Assembly (NCBI GenBank): GCA_007922225.1
Contig: ML679966.1
Location: 55,175,889 to 55,239,888 of the forward strand
Source of the DNA: Emydura subglobosa
Lineage: Eukaryota > Chordata > Testudines > Chelidae
Length of the DNA stretch: 64,000 nucleotides
Direction of reading: 5' to 3'
Shown piece by piece: positions 21,150 through 33,560 of this stretch. A model generated the notes under the pieces. The model was given only the letters and a program-made list of their open reading frames with translations, was not told where the DNA came from and made no database searches. The position numbers and the translations under genes were made by a program. Each line of letters opens with the position of its first letter. The stretch's first letter is position 1.

Positions 21150-23400
21150 TCTGATGGTCCCATTAGAGACGCTTGTCTGCAAGTGGAGCATGCCTGTTCT
21201 CCGGGCTTCAAATCCTGTTCTACCTGCCACAAGCCCTTCCTGCTTAATGACCCCCATGATAGCTGTTTAACATGCCTGGGGGAAATGCACAGGAAGGACA
21301 AGTGTAGAATTTGCAAGAGCTTTAGGCCAAGAACGAAGAAGGATAGAGAGATCCGCCTGAAAACCCTGCTCATGGAGGCAGCACTGAGATCAGCCTTGGA
21401 GCCTCCCTGTTCCAATTTGGTGCTGAGCTCGTCATCTTTCGTTGCAGAGCGCGCCACTGGCAGTAGGCCCCTCTAGACACCACTCCTCCATCACCGAGGA
21501 AGTGGCAGAAGAAACAACACTCTGATAGAGGTCTCTCCTGTACACCTAAGAAGAACAAGAAAATGAGGCCAGCTGCCCGCACTGGGGGGGCAAGGATCGG
21601 CTTTGCCACCTAGGGTATCAAGGCCAATGAGGGAGCCACCCCGATTCTGGGTAGTGGAAGGGGGCCCTTCCAGCTAGTGGTTCCATCGATGCCAGAGGTG
21701 CTGCCAGAGCACTGATGGCTCTACAGCTACTGCCCCTCACACCTAGGCATCCCCCAGCACCAGAGTCTGGAAAAGTGCTTATGTCTAAGGGGAAACCCAC
21801 GATGGGACTGCCGCAGTGAACAGGCCGCTCCCCTGATCCGTGATGCCGCTCCATATCGCCACAACCCCAGTCACCAGAGATTGTATTCTCAGTCCCGCAC
21901 ACCAAGGAGCTCGCCTCCAACAGAGCAACACCGATCTCTGTCTCCCCAGTACCAATCCTCGCCCTCCCAGCACCAATCCATGGCAGCACAGCACCAAGCA
22001 CAGGACTCCTGGCATCGATCCCCAGTGCCTTGTTCCCTGACACTGCGCTACTCACAACACCATTGGCATTTGCCAGAACATAACTGATCCCAGGATTCCC
22101 AGCACTGGTCCCCTTCCTCGCAGCACTGCTCCCTGGTACCGTTTGCTCCTCCCTGTTCTCCAGGAGAAAAATCCTCCTCCTCAGGCTCAAAAAGGGAACC
22201 TATCCTCTGAACCAGCTAACACCAGCCTTCAAAGGCACAGGAGTTTGGTGCAGCACCTTCAACATCAGGTTGGCACCGGGGTCAATGGCCAGTCCATTGA
22301 CCATGCTGGAACCCATAGGAAATCCCCTTGGCAACGGGGCCCCACTCCTACCAGTTGTCAAGTAAATGCTTGGTGATACCGACAGTCTCAGAAGAGGGTC
22401 AAGATTTGGCATCAGAGCTGAACACTGCATCCTCCTGCAGAAAGAGAAGATGCCACCTCCTCTCCTGGCACTGCCATCCATCCTCATCGACCCCCAATGA
22501 AACAGTCACCAACATGGGGTCCGCAATCCCGTTGGATGATTTTCAGGCACACCGGGAACTCCTCAAAAGAGTTGGCCTCTAATTTAGGTTTAGAGGCAGA
22601 GGAGCTCAAAGAACCTGCTTACTGTGGCACCAGCCTGGGTCATACTACCAGTGCACGAAGGGGTGCTTAAGGTGGTGGTTAAGATCCTGTTGCAAACCAC
22701 CTTCCTTGCCACCAACATCAAAGAGGGATTTGAGTACCTCTTCTTGCTCCCACTCCTGGGATTCTCAGTGGCTGCTGTGAATGAGCAGGACAGGCATGGT
22801 CAAATGATTTCAACCCCAAAAAAATAGACTCCAAGAACCTGGATCTATTTGAGAGAAAGATTTACTCTACAGCCAGCCTTCACTTTAGAATGGCCAACCA
22901 GCAGGCATGGCTAGGAAGGTGCGATTATAACATCTGGGACTCCCTGGTGAAATTCATAGACTTATTGCCACACGAGCATGCACAGGACTTTGCCACTATT
23001 CTGGAAGAGAGCAAGCTGGTTGCCAGACCTGCCCGACAAGCAGCATTGGATGCAGCAGATTTGGCAGCAAGATCAATAGCTTCTGCAGTGTCCATGCACA
23101 GATGTTCATGACTGCAGTTGTCAGGCTTGTCCCAGGAAGTGCAACAATCTGTTCAAGACCTCACCTTCAAGGGTGGGCAATGCATGCTTCTGGGAACAGA
23201 CTAATGCTAGGTTCAATGGCCTGAAAGACTCTAGAGACACTCTGTATTCACTGGGCCTTTACACACCACAGGCCTCAAGGAGGCAATTTCGTCCTCCTCA
23301 GCAGCAGCCTAGATTCCAGGGCCCTCCACACTTTGGCCCCTACAAGAGGAAAGACAAGGATAATGGCTTTAAACATAGTTGCCCTGCCCCAACCTCCTCC
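21150..23400 (+). pseudogene. DIRS copy 2 gag-like region, decayed
   Basis: 21183-21476 has a cysteine/histidine-rich N-terminal block: CSTCHKP, NDPHDSCLTCLGEMHRKDKC and ICKSFRPRTKKDREIRLKTL, spaced like the zinc-binding start of DIRS gag. A Ser/Pro/Gln-rich middle follows. The block 22890-23111 reads WDSLVKFIDLLPHEHAQDFA, TILEESKLVARPARQAALDA and ADLAARSIASAVSMHR. After it, 23173-23400 carries DSRDTLYSLGLYTPQASRRQ and FRPPQQQPRF, the usual C-terminal end. Segments are in several frames. Confidence 0.82.
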
Positions 23401-23639
23401 AGTTCTCAGATCATTTGCGACACCCAAGTGGGCAACATAAGTCATTTTGAGGGTGTGCCCAAGGACAGTATTCCAGTCTCTTTCCAGGATTCACCCCCTT
23501 TATTCCTGAACCACATCTCACTTTTCCTCCCTGCATGGGCCCAGTTACGTCGGACCATTGGGTCTTCAACATCCTTTTGGAAAGCTACACCCTGCAGTTT
23601 TCTGCCCCTCACTCACCAACCCTCCTTCCCTGTCCCTCC

Positions 23640-23861
23640 TCAGGGACCCCTCTCATGAGCACTCGTTCAGGAGGTGGAAAACCTTTGGAAGGTAGGATCT
23701 GTAGAGGAGGTTCCTCCGAACATGAAAGGGAAAGGTTTATATTCTCGATACTCCTCATCCCCAAGGCAAAGGTGGGGGAGCCTCAGGCCCATCTTAGACC
23801 TGTGCTGCATCATCAAATATATCAAGAGTCAGAAGTTCCATACTTGTGACGAGGTAAGAAT
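23640..23861 (+). pseudogene. DIRS copy 2 reverse transcriptase fingers fragment
   Basis: Reads across two frames as QEVENLWKVGSVEEVPPNMK, GKGLYSRYSSSPR and LRPILDLCCIIKYIKSQKFH, the conserved start of DIRS RT (E-x-VPP-x-x-x-GKGxYSRxFLxPK...LRPILDLRxLN). Motifs A-C that should follow are absent. The sequence changes to antisense RNase H within a few bases. Confidence 0.85.
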
Positions 23862-24440
23862 GACCTGCTGAGAAGGTCTGCTAAGGCATTCCTAGTCCCT
23901 GGGAGATGGGAAGCCATGATGTGGATATTGTTTCATACAGCAAAGTTCCATAAGCGCAACACCTTTTGACACAGGGCTGAAAAGCAGGCTCCACCTTGCC
24001 TGTTGATGTAGAACATCGTGGCAGGTGTTGTCTGTTAGCATCTGGACTACTTTGCCCACCACATAATGGAGGAACACCTGGAAAGCCAGATGTATTGCCT
24101 TGAGCTCCCTGACGTTTACGTGGAGGTCACGGTCTTCCTATGACCAGATCTCTTGGGTGCTGAGATTGTTGTTGTTGACATAAGCACCCATCCTAAGTCT
24201 GAGGCATTGGACACCAAGGGGACTAACTCTTCGAAAGGCATCACTGATTGTGGTTCAACCACCAGCTCAGGTCCAAGATGTGTCTGGTCGGGGTATACAC
24301 TGAGGCCAGCCACGACTGCAGAGACCTAAGCTTTAAGCATGCATGGTGAACCACGTACATGCAGGCTGGCATATGTCCCAGTAGCATGAGGCACATATGG
24401 ACCATTGTGAGGGGAACAGCTTGGATGTTTCCAAAGGTTG
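23862..24440 (-). pseudogene. DIRS copy 2 RT-end/RNase H segment, inverted
   Basis: Minus-strand order: LLGHMPACMYVVHHACLK near 24390, SVYPDQTHLGPELVVEP, MPFEELVPLVSNASDLGW (first RNase H Asp changed to Asn in VSNASD), then VVQMLTDNTCHDVLHQQAR with the last Asp intact, then a region like 'LWEWC...ADxLSR' ending about 23862. It lies opposite to gag in the same element, so the internal part was inverted or replaced. The 24441-24620 stretch is of uncertain origin. Confidence 0.82.
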
Positions 24441-24625
24441 GGTTGTCTCAAAGAGTTGGTGATAAGGGTTGTCCCCAAGGAAACACCTTTGGAATATCAT
24501 GTTGACTAGTTCTGTGTCCCATTATGCCATCATCCGTCAAGCCTAGGACAACGCTAGGTTTGGCAGAGCAGTGCACATCCATGAACTCCAAGCCCACTTC
24601 CAGAGATACTGCTTGTGAGTCACCA

Positions 24626-24722
24626 AGAATGGAATCGACATGAGCAAGCACACGAAGAAGAAAAGACTGTTGCTTACCTTTTGTAACTGTTATTCTTGAA
24701 GATGTGTTGCTCATGTCTATTC
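24626..24722 (+). repeat. DIRS copy 2 internal complementary region
   Basis: GGAATCGACATGAGCAAGCA, then 'cacgaagaagaaaagactgttgcttaccttttgtaactg', complementary to both element ends. On the minus strand it spells right end, CTTTT, left end. Compared with copy 1, its match to the left end is poorer. Confidence 0.75.
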
Positions 24723-24977
24723 CATGATCCACCCACTGTCCCCACCATTGGAGTTGAAGGCAAGAAGGAACTGAGGATTCACAGGGCCGGCAGCACCTCT
24801 TATACCAGAGCATGAGCGTGGGGCTGCAGAAAGCGCCTGGGCTAGCCCTACGGATACTGGTAAGAGGAAAAAAATTCCAGTAGCCATGCACATGGGCGTG
24901 CACACACCTAGACTGGAATGGACATGAGCAACGCATCTCAGAGAACAACAGTTACAAAAGGTTAGTAACCATCTTTT

Positions 24978-25560
24978 CCTTTTGTCAGCTACCTGTTATT
25001 AGCGCTTTTATGCACAATTCTTGTCTCCCTTAGCATGAACAAGCCACACAATCCTCTATTAGTAAATTTCAGTTTCACTCTAAGCCTTGTTTATGTATTA
25101 TTGGATTGCATAATCTAAATATCTCTCTAACTTGAATTGTTAATGATGATAGAATTATTAGGTAGAGAAAATTAATGATGTCCTTGTAATGTTCATTGAG
25201 TAAGTTTCCATTAATAAAAAGTTGCAAGTCAGGTAGCCTGCTTTTTGTATTTAGCTAACTTTGTAGCTTTTTTTCTGTGCAATTTTACAACTCCCAAACA
25301 TAGAGTACAGATCATGATAACTGCTATTGATTGTGTTCAAATTGAATACAAGAATGCAATCTATGTAATATATTACAAAAGACTTCCAAGCCTGTATATT
25401 TGTGAAGACATAGTTGTTAAAGCTACCATCTATGCAGGATTCTCACTCCTTGGTCTCAGCTTCTTAGTGCAAGTCTGGTGGAATTACCCCAATTCATAGG
25501 ATATTTGGGGGTGTTTTACCCTTCAAGAAAGTAATAACAAGGTAGAGAGTGAACGAGGCT
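24978..25560. other. SPOCK3 intron, no gene seen
   Basis: AT-rich. An open frame at 25245-25499 has no recognisable domain and is probably chance. Confidence 0.4.
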
Positions 25561-27440
25561 TTTTACTGGTTCTTGCACACCACCCCATGTTGATTATAAA
25601 TGCTGCCTTTCAGACATTCCAATCAGTTCCTTCTTGTGCAGCAAAAGACCTCCATGCAGCAGCCATGCCACACTGACTGTTGCACCAACCCTTGCTTCTA
25701 AGCTGGGTGGTTTACTATTTCTACAGTATTTGTCCTGGGTACAGTGGCATATTTCTGCAGCACTTCAGTTCCTGAGTTTTGTCAGTATTTTATTGCTTGC
25801 CTCTGGGCTTTGACCCCTGTTTCTCTCTCTAGGCATCAGCAACTGTTTATCTAAGTGCTTCAGACCTGCCTTTAGCACTTATTTTCTTTGTTCTTTGACA
25901 CCTACCTTAATACTTCATGGCACTGCTAGTGTTTGGCGTTTTTGACATTCTAGTGACTGTTTTTTCTTTTTTTGCCAGTGCTACATCACTGTAGCAGCAG
26001 TGCTTGAATCTAGATGCTAGGCTGCCAAAGATTGCTAGGAAACTCAGTGTCTCTCCATTGCTATGGTCTATTAGCCTGCTGCATCTCTTGATGCACCTAT
26101 ACCTTTTTTTCCTCTTTCAGGATATGTTAAGTAAGGAGGATGCAAGACAATTTAATGTCTTCAAACCTAGTCTGTAGCACAGACAAATGACAAAGCCTGA
26201 GGTTCATCTTCATCAGATTGTAGGGATCTTAGATATGTTTATAGATGGCACTGAAGAAGTGTGTTGTGCATCTCAAGCCCTTGCTAAGGTACCCAAAGAA
26301 ACTCCTGTAAGTCCAGCATAAGGTTGGCCTGGAATGCTTCAAAGGTACACCCTGAAAGCTAAAGCCTGAGTTGGCAAAGGCTATTGAGAAGCAGATTTGA
26401 GTGCTAGTGCTACCCATATTGCCACTGTTCCAGACCCAGCAGCAGTGTGCATAGCAGGATGGTCTCACCACCAAAATCCCGTGTCAACAACAGAGAGATT
26501 CCAACAAACATCACCTGCTTGTCAGTGGTACTTTGAATGAGCTGAAAATCCAAACAGGAGGGCAAGGCAGGAAGCACAAGCAGTAGGCCAGCAGCTCCTT
26601 GATGCACTTCTATTGAAGCCCTTCACTCCAGGTAACTATAATAAGTCTCCAGATTTCCCACTCCCCATGCATTAATGCACTTGAAGCAGGGATGGGGGAT
26701 ATGGTGAATCCAGTATAAGCTGGGAAATTGGACATAATCTGTCCTGGTCCTCGGCAAGACTACCTGAAAGCCCCACAATACCAGCTTTGAAGCATTCCCT
26801 TCTCTCTGTTTTGGTAGGGTAGGATCTCTTGGCACAGTTACATGCAGATGCCTTAGGGGTCAATATTCCTGGCACAGGAAGCCCTGGCCTCAAACCCCAT
26901 TGGCTCTAGCACAGCTAGTATTAATGGCTCATGGAGCACTTACCACAAATCAGGCCATCCCATCACCATCCTGTCATCTAGACCATCCACTGTTTGGATG
27001 ATACTGGTTGAGGATCAGGGTGATGAGGTCTATTGTTCAGACTCAGATGAGCAGGACTCATCTGATGCCAAATTCTTTTCAGTTCCAGAGGAGCACCAAC
27101 ATAGTGACTGTGCAGGAAATGATCCTATTTTCCTTAGTTTTTTTTTCACATGCTAAGACCACCAGTTTTGAGTTAAAATTAGTCCAGGAATGTGAGGGAG
27201 TTTTGCCTCCCACTCACTCAAAGGAACTGACTGGAAGATCAAGATGGCATCATTTATACTTTGCAAGGGTGGCATGTGTCAGCCCATAGGGGCTCAGCTC
27301 AAGTTCTACCTTGCTACCACTCTCTTTTAGGATTGAAAAGCTTTAACTGCAAAGAGAGATCTGTCAATTTTGTGCTAAGAAGCTAAGACCCAGAAGTGAG
27401 AATCCTGCAAGATTATATCTACAGAGAAGCAGACTTACAG
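25561..27440. repeat. Unclassified repeat-like block
   Basis: More GC-rich than the surrounding intron, with coding-like but broken plus-strand frames around 26120-26620 (for example VGILDMFIDGTEEVCCASQA). It ends near 27440 in 'acagagaagcagacttacaggtaagtaat', a phrase resembling a DIRS-type terminus. I could not find the matching inverted repeat at the left, so I only flag it as a probable old mobile element. Confidence 0.35.
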
Positions 27441-30141
27441 GTAAGTAATTTTCAAATACTGTTACCTTTCATAATGATTAGTGGTATTTAATATTTTTCT
27501 AATTATTCATTTTAGATTTATCACTATAAGTGATGAGGATTATTTAGGCTCAGTACATATTGTTAAAACTGCCATGCATCAACTTTTAAATGTCTTTTCC
27601 TCCATTTACTAATGCCTCCAACATTACTCCATTGTGTGGATAGCAGAATAGCAAATACGTAAATGGAAGTAACCATATGAAATAATAAGTCTGAGATATA
27701 GGAACTTTTAGCGAGGTAAGAAACACATTATACGTACCCAAGTATCTAAAGGATATCTATGTTAGTGATAATCACTAGATATCTGGACATTTGCTTTTAG
27801 GTCCTAGATGTGGGAAAGAAGCAATCCCTGAAGAGTTATAGTTCAAACGTATAAAAAACATGAGGAATAACAGTAGTAAAAATTAGCAGTTAAGAGTTAA
27901 TATCCGTAACCAACATGAGAGGATCTTTTTCTGAAATATGATGAACATCTCCTGCAAGGTGCTGAGCACCTTCAATTCCCATTGAAACACTCTCATAACT
28001 AGAAACCATTAAAATAAATGAATGTCTTTTAAAATACAAGATAATGTGCATTGACTGTTCCTTTAAAGGTAGAAAACATCCAGTGGTGGTCAGAACTTTA
28101 GCTGGGTTCAGAGTCAGAGAATCTGTTTGATTTCAGAGAAAATACATCCCTTGGACATTGTTTCTTGCACTAAGATCTCTTTGAGCAGCATTTAGAAGTA
28201 TAGAGGCAGTTTTTAGGGATTTAATTCTAAAAAGAATCTTTGCATATCCTGAGTGAAATCCTGGTCCCACTGAAGTCCATGGCAAAATTCCAATTGATCT
28301 CAGTGGGGCTAGAATTTTACCCTCAACCTTTGTAAGCTCATCCATATTTATCTTCTTAAAAGACAATTTAAAATGTCATTCAAAAAGTAAAGCCAAGGGT
28401 AAATATAGCCTGATCTGTATGAGAGGTCACTATTGGATTCCAGTTTGTATTTATTGTGTTAAATCAGATCTCATAAATAATGCAAAAGGTCTGCTGGTAC
28501 ATCTAGTTTCTATACCAAACATGAGGCTATACTGTCACTAAGCATGATAGGCTGTTTATTTAAATAAGTTAGTATTGATTGAATTTGAGATTTTGTGGAA
28601 GATTGCCTTGGGGACAATCTAGCCTAAAAGCATACTCCATGTCAGCTGTCCTACAAGCTCCATTGACTTCAGACTACATGCCACAAGAGTACTCCTGATT
28701 CAGAAAGGGAAATACCCCTCAAAAATGACCCTGTAATTTCTAAAATGTTATGTGCAATGTTCAAAGAGAAGTACTAGCCTTCATTCTCAATCTTTCGGTA
28801 CAGTAGCATGCATGCATTCATGTCTTATTTTTCCTTTCAAGGAAGTGCCTGCAGTGCTGTGACTTAGCTTGTTAGAAAGAGGTTTCACAGTTGCAGAAAA
28901 TTAAATGTTGTTTTTGAAGATTTGAGCAAACCGTAACCCTGCAGTTTGGGGAATTATGAATTGGAATCCATATTTTGCAGCTCAGAGCCATCTTTAGTTA
29001 TTTAGTTATATTTCAGTTATATTTAGGCCCCAGTCCTTCAACTTGTGTGTGGATACGGAAGTCTGCAGAATTGGGGCCTTAAATTGCCTATTTGAACCAA
29101 AATACTACAAATTTCAATAGAGAAAGTGGTGAATCTATGCTAGTTACTTTATTAACATGAGTTTGTTTACTTATTCTTGTCACCACCATGATGTTGATCA
29201 CATCTTTTGGTATCAACGCATTTGGGAAATATATATATATATTTTTTTAAAGGAATGCTGGTTACTCCCAACCAAATTTTGCTTTTAATTGAACTTATTA
29301 ATAGAATTACCTACACCTGAGGTCAGAATCAAGCTCTAGAACAATTTTCCTTCACTGCACATCTACACCCTTTATTTACATTCTAGCTCATCTTTTTTCC
29401 GTATTTAAAGACCATTCCAACTGCCATTGAGGATTAATTCTATGGCCTTCAATAGAATTTGCATTGTATTCTTATAGAATACCCACTACTGTAATATGTA
29501 AACTCTGCCTTTAAGGGATATTGTAAGAAGTCTGTATACAGCTAATGAAAGTTCATTTCCTCCATTTTATTTTATTAAAATGTATAGCAGTTGAAACATC
29601 CATGAATGTACAGTTTGGTTTACTGCATATGTGCGTTATTTTAAAAACTCGCATACAAAGGTTTCCTTAACTAAAAATGTTCACATTTAGGAGTTGTCCT
29701 TACAAAAGACAACAATTTTTGTGATGTCGGAAAAGCATGGCTATTTTGGACAATCTAAGATTTAACTTTAAAACATGCCCTATTTTCTGATTATCTATAC
29801 ACATAAACATATACACAACCTCCCTTTATCTACCAATTTCTCATGTGTCTAACTAGTCATAGGAACTAAGAGGTGCAAGTACTCCTCTTTTTTTAAAGGT
29901 TGATTTATTAGATAGGTACCAAAGTCTGTTGTATATTAAAAACACTCTTTCTCACATGCAGCACTGCAAAGATCTAGTTCTAGTATGTGAGTATGTAAAA
30001 TGCAAAATTTACTAATGGAGGATATGTGTTTCTTAAGGGCAATAGAAGGAACCTAGAGTATAACTACTCATGAAAACACAGTCATTCAACTTTCCTTATT
30101 TGATCAGGTGTAATCTCTTCAACATTTTTATGTCATTTCAG
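27441..30141. other. SPOCK3 intron, no gene seen
   Basis: AT-rich. It contains one clear 'gtcccactgaagtccatgg' hairpin repeat at 28251-28323 and a short piece near 27955-28000. It ends at the 30142 acceptor. Confidence 0.45.
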
Positions 30142-30204
30142 ATCCACCTTGCCAAACGGAACTCAGCAACATTCAGAAGCAGCAAGGAGGAAAGAAGCTA
30201 CTAG
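30142..30204 (+). CDS. SPOCK3: SPOCK3 exon: linker and first cysteine of the thyroglobulin type-1 domain
   Basis: Short exon of 63 nt after CATTTCAG and before G|GTGAGC, phase 1 on both sides, so it joins both neighbours in frame. It encodes DPPCQTELSNIQKQQGGKKL plus L and a split Gly codon. Its single Cys is the first of six in the thyroglobulin type-1 (thyropin) fold completed by the next exon. At 63 nt and with symmetrical phase it could be skipped without a frameshift, but that would break the Tg1 disulphide pattern. It is too short for ORF-based detection and was found from the splice signals and the testican protein pattern. Confidence 0.93.
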   Translation: MHLAKRNSATFRSSKEERSY

Positions 30205-32047
30205 GTGAGCCATAGATCATTCTTTTGAAGGTTTTATTGCTTACATAAATAACCCTAGTGAAACAGCTACATAAAATCAATATTAATCCAACAAAGATAG
30301 ACCTCACTAAATTCCAGCCATAAAATTTATGAAGTTTTTGAAAGCTATTAAACTTAAGTTTTATTACCTTACCTGAAAGATATTACAGCTGTTTTATTAC
30401 TCTGATAGACTGTATATTTTTACAGTTATTAGCCAAAAAAGACCTAAGCAATCCTAAATTAACATTTCCACTGATACATAATATTAGAGTTAAGTAAGTA
30501 ATTGAAATTTTTGTTATGAAAAATTCCATACTGTATCAAAAATGTTTCATTTCTATAATTTTTATTTTGGATATAAAATCTAAAATTTTGCTTTAACAGT
30601 CTTTAAAAAAACTGGAGTAAAAGACGTAAGCAAAACCATTTGAGATGATATTTTTGATCAGAGTAACTTAAAACTATCTCATACGTTTTACAGTCCTTAC
30701 AATATTTCTTTTAACTCTGATTTGGTTACCATTTATAGTTCTTTTAAAGAATATCTGATGATTTCAAGGCCAAAATTATTACAGAATTACTTTGCTTTGC
30801 GCATAAAAATTAAAAATTAAGGCCTTGATTCTATACTCGTTGATGTGCCTGCATGGAGCCCTGTTGATTTCAGTGGGGCTCTGCAGAGGGGTTCGTCTGT
30901 GTGGTCCATTTGCCTAGGTATTTTGTAAATATGAGTTAAATAGGCCAATAGATGTAATCTGTTATCAATATTTTAGTGTTATTCTAGTTCACTAAAAAAT
31001 GACTATTCAATTCTGGGTGAAATTAAAAATCTGGAGAACTCCAAGCACAGTAGTAGCAGCAAACAGCTCCATTACTTCAAACCAATGACCAGTATGGATA
31101 AGTACAAGGGGTGAAATTCTGACCCCACTGAAGTCAATGGTAAAACTTCCATTGACAAGATTTCACCCAAACAGTGACTGCCATTAACTAGGACTATTTG
31201 GTAAGACATAAATAAATATATAGAAGAAAATCACATTCATTTATGGCCAGAAACTCCCATACTTGCACTTTAAAGAGTGTATCTACTCTGAAAAATAACT
31301 ACATAAAAATGTACGCTCTTACTTTACAGATCTGCTCCATGGGTATATTTCAAGTCACAGCTGCTTACTTTAGTCAAAAAAAACTTGTTTTATTGGTTTT
31401 GCTCATCTTAGCACTGTCTGATCAACACAGCTTTGAGCGAGAGAGAGAAATTAAATTCTTTCTTTTGCATCACCAGAATAGTTGATAGAGCTTGTCTATA
31501 CTGCAGTCAGACGTGTGTCTGAAATATATGCAGACACACCCAATCTAGCTTTCATCTAGCTAGCTTGAGTAACAATAGCGTTGAAACCATGGCAGCACAG
31601 GTAGCAGAACTTAACATTTAAACATTTGAGCTACTCCCTACCTAGAATGAAATCTGCATATAGCATTCAAGGTCTTGGCTATGACATTCACAGAGTCTCT
31701 TCCCAAACTGATGTACAGTTAGGAGCAGATGTCAGAGAATCAATGAGAAGTTTGAAAGAGGAAAGGGAATAGTAAGGCCTGGGCATGTCCATTTTTGAGA
31801 TCAGTCAAAGAGAGACTCATATATTTGATATCTGCTCCCCCTCTGAATAAGGAAGAAGGGGCAGGTGTATTACATATAATACTCTTCTTTCCTGACCTCA
31901 GTAACAGAGAATAAGTCAATCAAGGAGGCCATTGAACAGAGATAAGACACAGTTATTTATTTTTTATTTATCTTCTGGTAATGTAGAATATTGTTTAACC
32001 TGTACAGGTGACTGCTGCTAATCTAATTTAATCTTTATGTATCATAG
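30205..32047. other. SPOCK3 intron of 1.84 kb
   Basis: AT-rich. It holds hairpin repeat copies at 30820-30890 and 31105-31175 and a partial MITE-like piece at 31488-31625 that begins AGCTTGTCTATACTGCAGTC. No gene. Confidence 0.55.
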
Positions 32048-32185
32048 GGCAGTACATCCCATTATGTGATGAAGATGGGTATTACAAACCAAGTCAATGC
32101 CATGGAAGTGCAGGGCAGTGCTGGTGTGTTGACAGATATGGTAATGAGGTAACAGGATCCAGAACAAATGGTGCTGCAGACTGTG
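32048..32185 (+). CDS. SPOCK3: SPOCK3 exon: thyroglobulin type-1 domain
   Basis: 138-nt exon with acceptor ATCATAG and donor G|GTACGT, phase 1 to phase 1. It encodes [20 protein letters not shown], then the Tg1 signature [12 protein letters not shown] and closes with GAADC. All five remaining cysteines of the domain are present (PLC, SQC, GQC, WCV, ADC). In testicans this domain belongs to the thyropin class, some members of which inhibit cysteine proteases. Testican-3 is also reported to inhibit membrane-type matrix metalloproteinases through its N-terminal part. Nothing in the exon looks damaged. Confidence 0.95.
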
Positions 32186-33034
32186 GTACGTGGAAGAATT
32201 CTTCCTCATTTTTCAATTCGACTCTCTGTTCCCTTTGAAGTTAGTGGTCAAATTCTTAATGTCTTCAGTGAGAACAGGATTGGGACCAAATAACACAGAA
32301 TTGAAGTCAGATTTGTTGTTGTTGTTATTTATTTCACTAGTTTCTGTAGCATCTGTCATGATGGTAGTAAAAAATAGAGACAGCCTATCTATCAAGTAAT
32401 TTGGATCGTGCTGCTTCTGCTCTGGATAGGATAGTTAAAATATAATATTACCAGACCCAGCAGTACCTGATAAAATTAAGTTGGGTACCCAACATGCTAT
32501 TGAACTCAAGTCAACAATTCTTTAATTACAGTCTGGTTGGCAGGGACATAGCAGAAGCATTTCTTGAAGCACTGGCTCCTGCAACTCCCTCTTACCCTTC
32601 CCATGTTTCCCCAACCTTTTATCCGAAGCCTGTAATCAGAATTCAAGAGTTCCAGTAATATGTTTTCTTTCAAAAATTATTAGGGAATGTATTTAGTTTT
32701 ACCTGCAGTCCCTGGAAAGTCTCATGTTGCCCCAATAGCCCTTCTGAACTCCTGTTTGCTACCATTGAATGATAAATACCTGAATTTGCAGCAAGTGACA
32801 CCACTCACGACAAGTTTCTCAGGAGCCACTCCAGCCGCCAAATAGTACTTAAGCAAAAGAGACCCCCTCTCTCTAATCTGATTCAAAGTGCTTACTAAAG
32901 AGTAGTTAATATCTTGTAATTATTTAAATTGACACCACAATTTAAAAGCAAAATGGAATTTTTACACCTGTAATTTAAGACTAAGAAAAAAGCCCTGGCA
33001 CTGGAAAAAAGGGTTAAAATACATATAGTAAAAG
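32186..33034. other. SPOCK3 last intron, 5' part
   Basis: No gene. A small piece at 32305-32365 may be an old interspersed repeat. Confidence 0.45.
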
Positions 33035-33430
33035 GAACATAATTGCTATACTGGATCATACTCAAGGTCCATCTGGTCCAGTATCCTGTCTCTGACAGAA
33101 GCCAGTACCAGATGCTTCAGAAGATGGTGTACAAACCCCAGAGTAGGGCAGGTATGGATTTAACTCCCCCTTCCCCACCACCCACAATAGGCCTCATCCT
33201 GATCTCTAATAGTGAAAGATTGGCTTGAAGCATGACACTGAAGGTTTAATATTCCATCCAAAATATTCTTATTGTTAATGATAACTTTGGATATTCTTGA
33301 TAGCAAGATAAATATCCAGTCCTTTTTTAATCTTAATGAATTTGTGACCTCAGCAACTTCGTGTGGCAGTGAGTTCCACAGTATAATTATGCTGTGCAGA
33401 AAAAGTCGTTCATTCTATGGACAGCAAAGA
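33035..33430 (-). mobile_element. CR1 LINE 3'-end fragment in the last SPOCK3 intron
   Basis: Plus-strand ACTGGATCATACTCAAGGTC, 'catctggtccagtatcctgtctctgacagaagccagtaccagatgctt' and later 'gtgtggcagtgagttccaca' are the complement of a CR1-family 3' end. The fragment ends about 130 bp before the final coding exon. Confidence 0.75.
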
Positions 33431-33560
33431 ATATTGATATCAATAGTATTACTTATTACTTTACCTCATTATTTAATTTAAATCAATTGACCTGAAACCA
33501 GCTAGTTCTGTAACCCTGTGTTCCTATTACTATAGTATAACTATTACACTTTTTTTTTAG

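Larger units (their letters stand above)
20852..24977 (+). mobile_element. DIRS-type retrotransposon, internally deleted and inverted (copy 2)
   Basis: Inverted terminal repeats at about 20852-21031 and 24763-24977, and an internal complementary region near 24626-24722. The termini share the motifs of copy 1 (CCCCTTAGCAG, 'agggccggctctggcaccctctgga', ACATGAGCAACGCATCTCAG). It is only about 4.1 kb. Gag and the RT fingers are on the plus strand to about 23860. The RNase H segment that follows is on the minus strand. RT motif C and the recombinase are missing. Stops and frameshifts are frequent. Confidence 0.88.
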
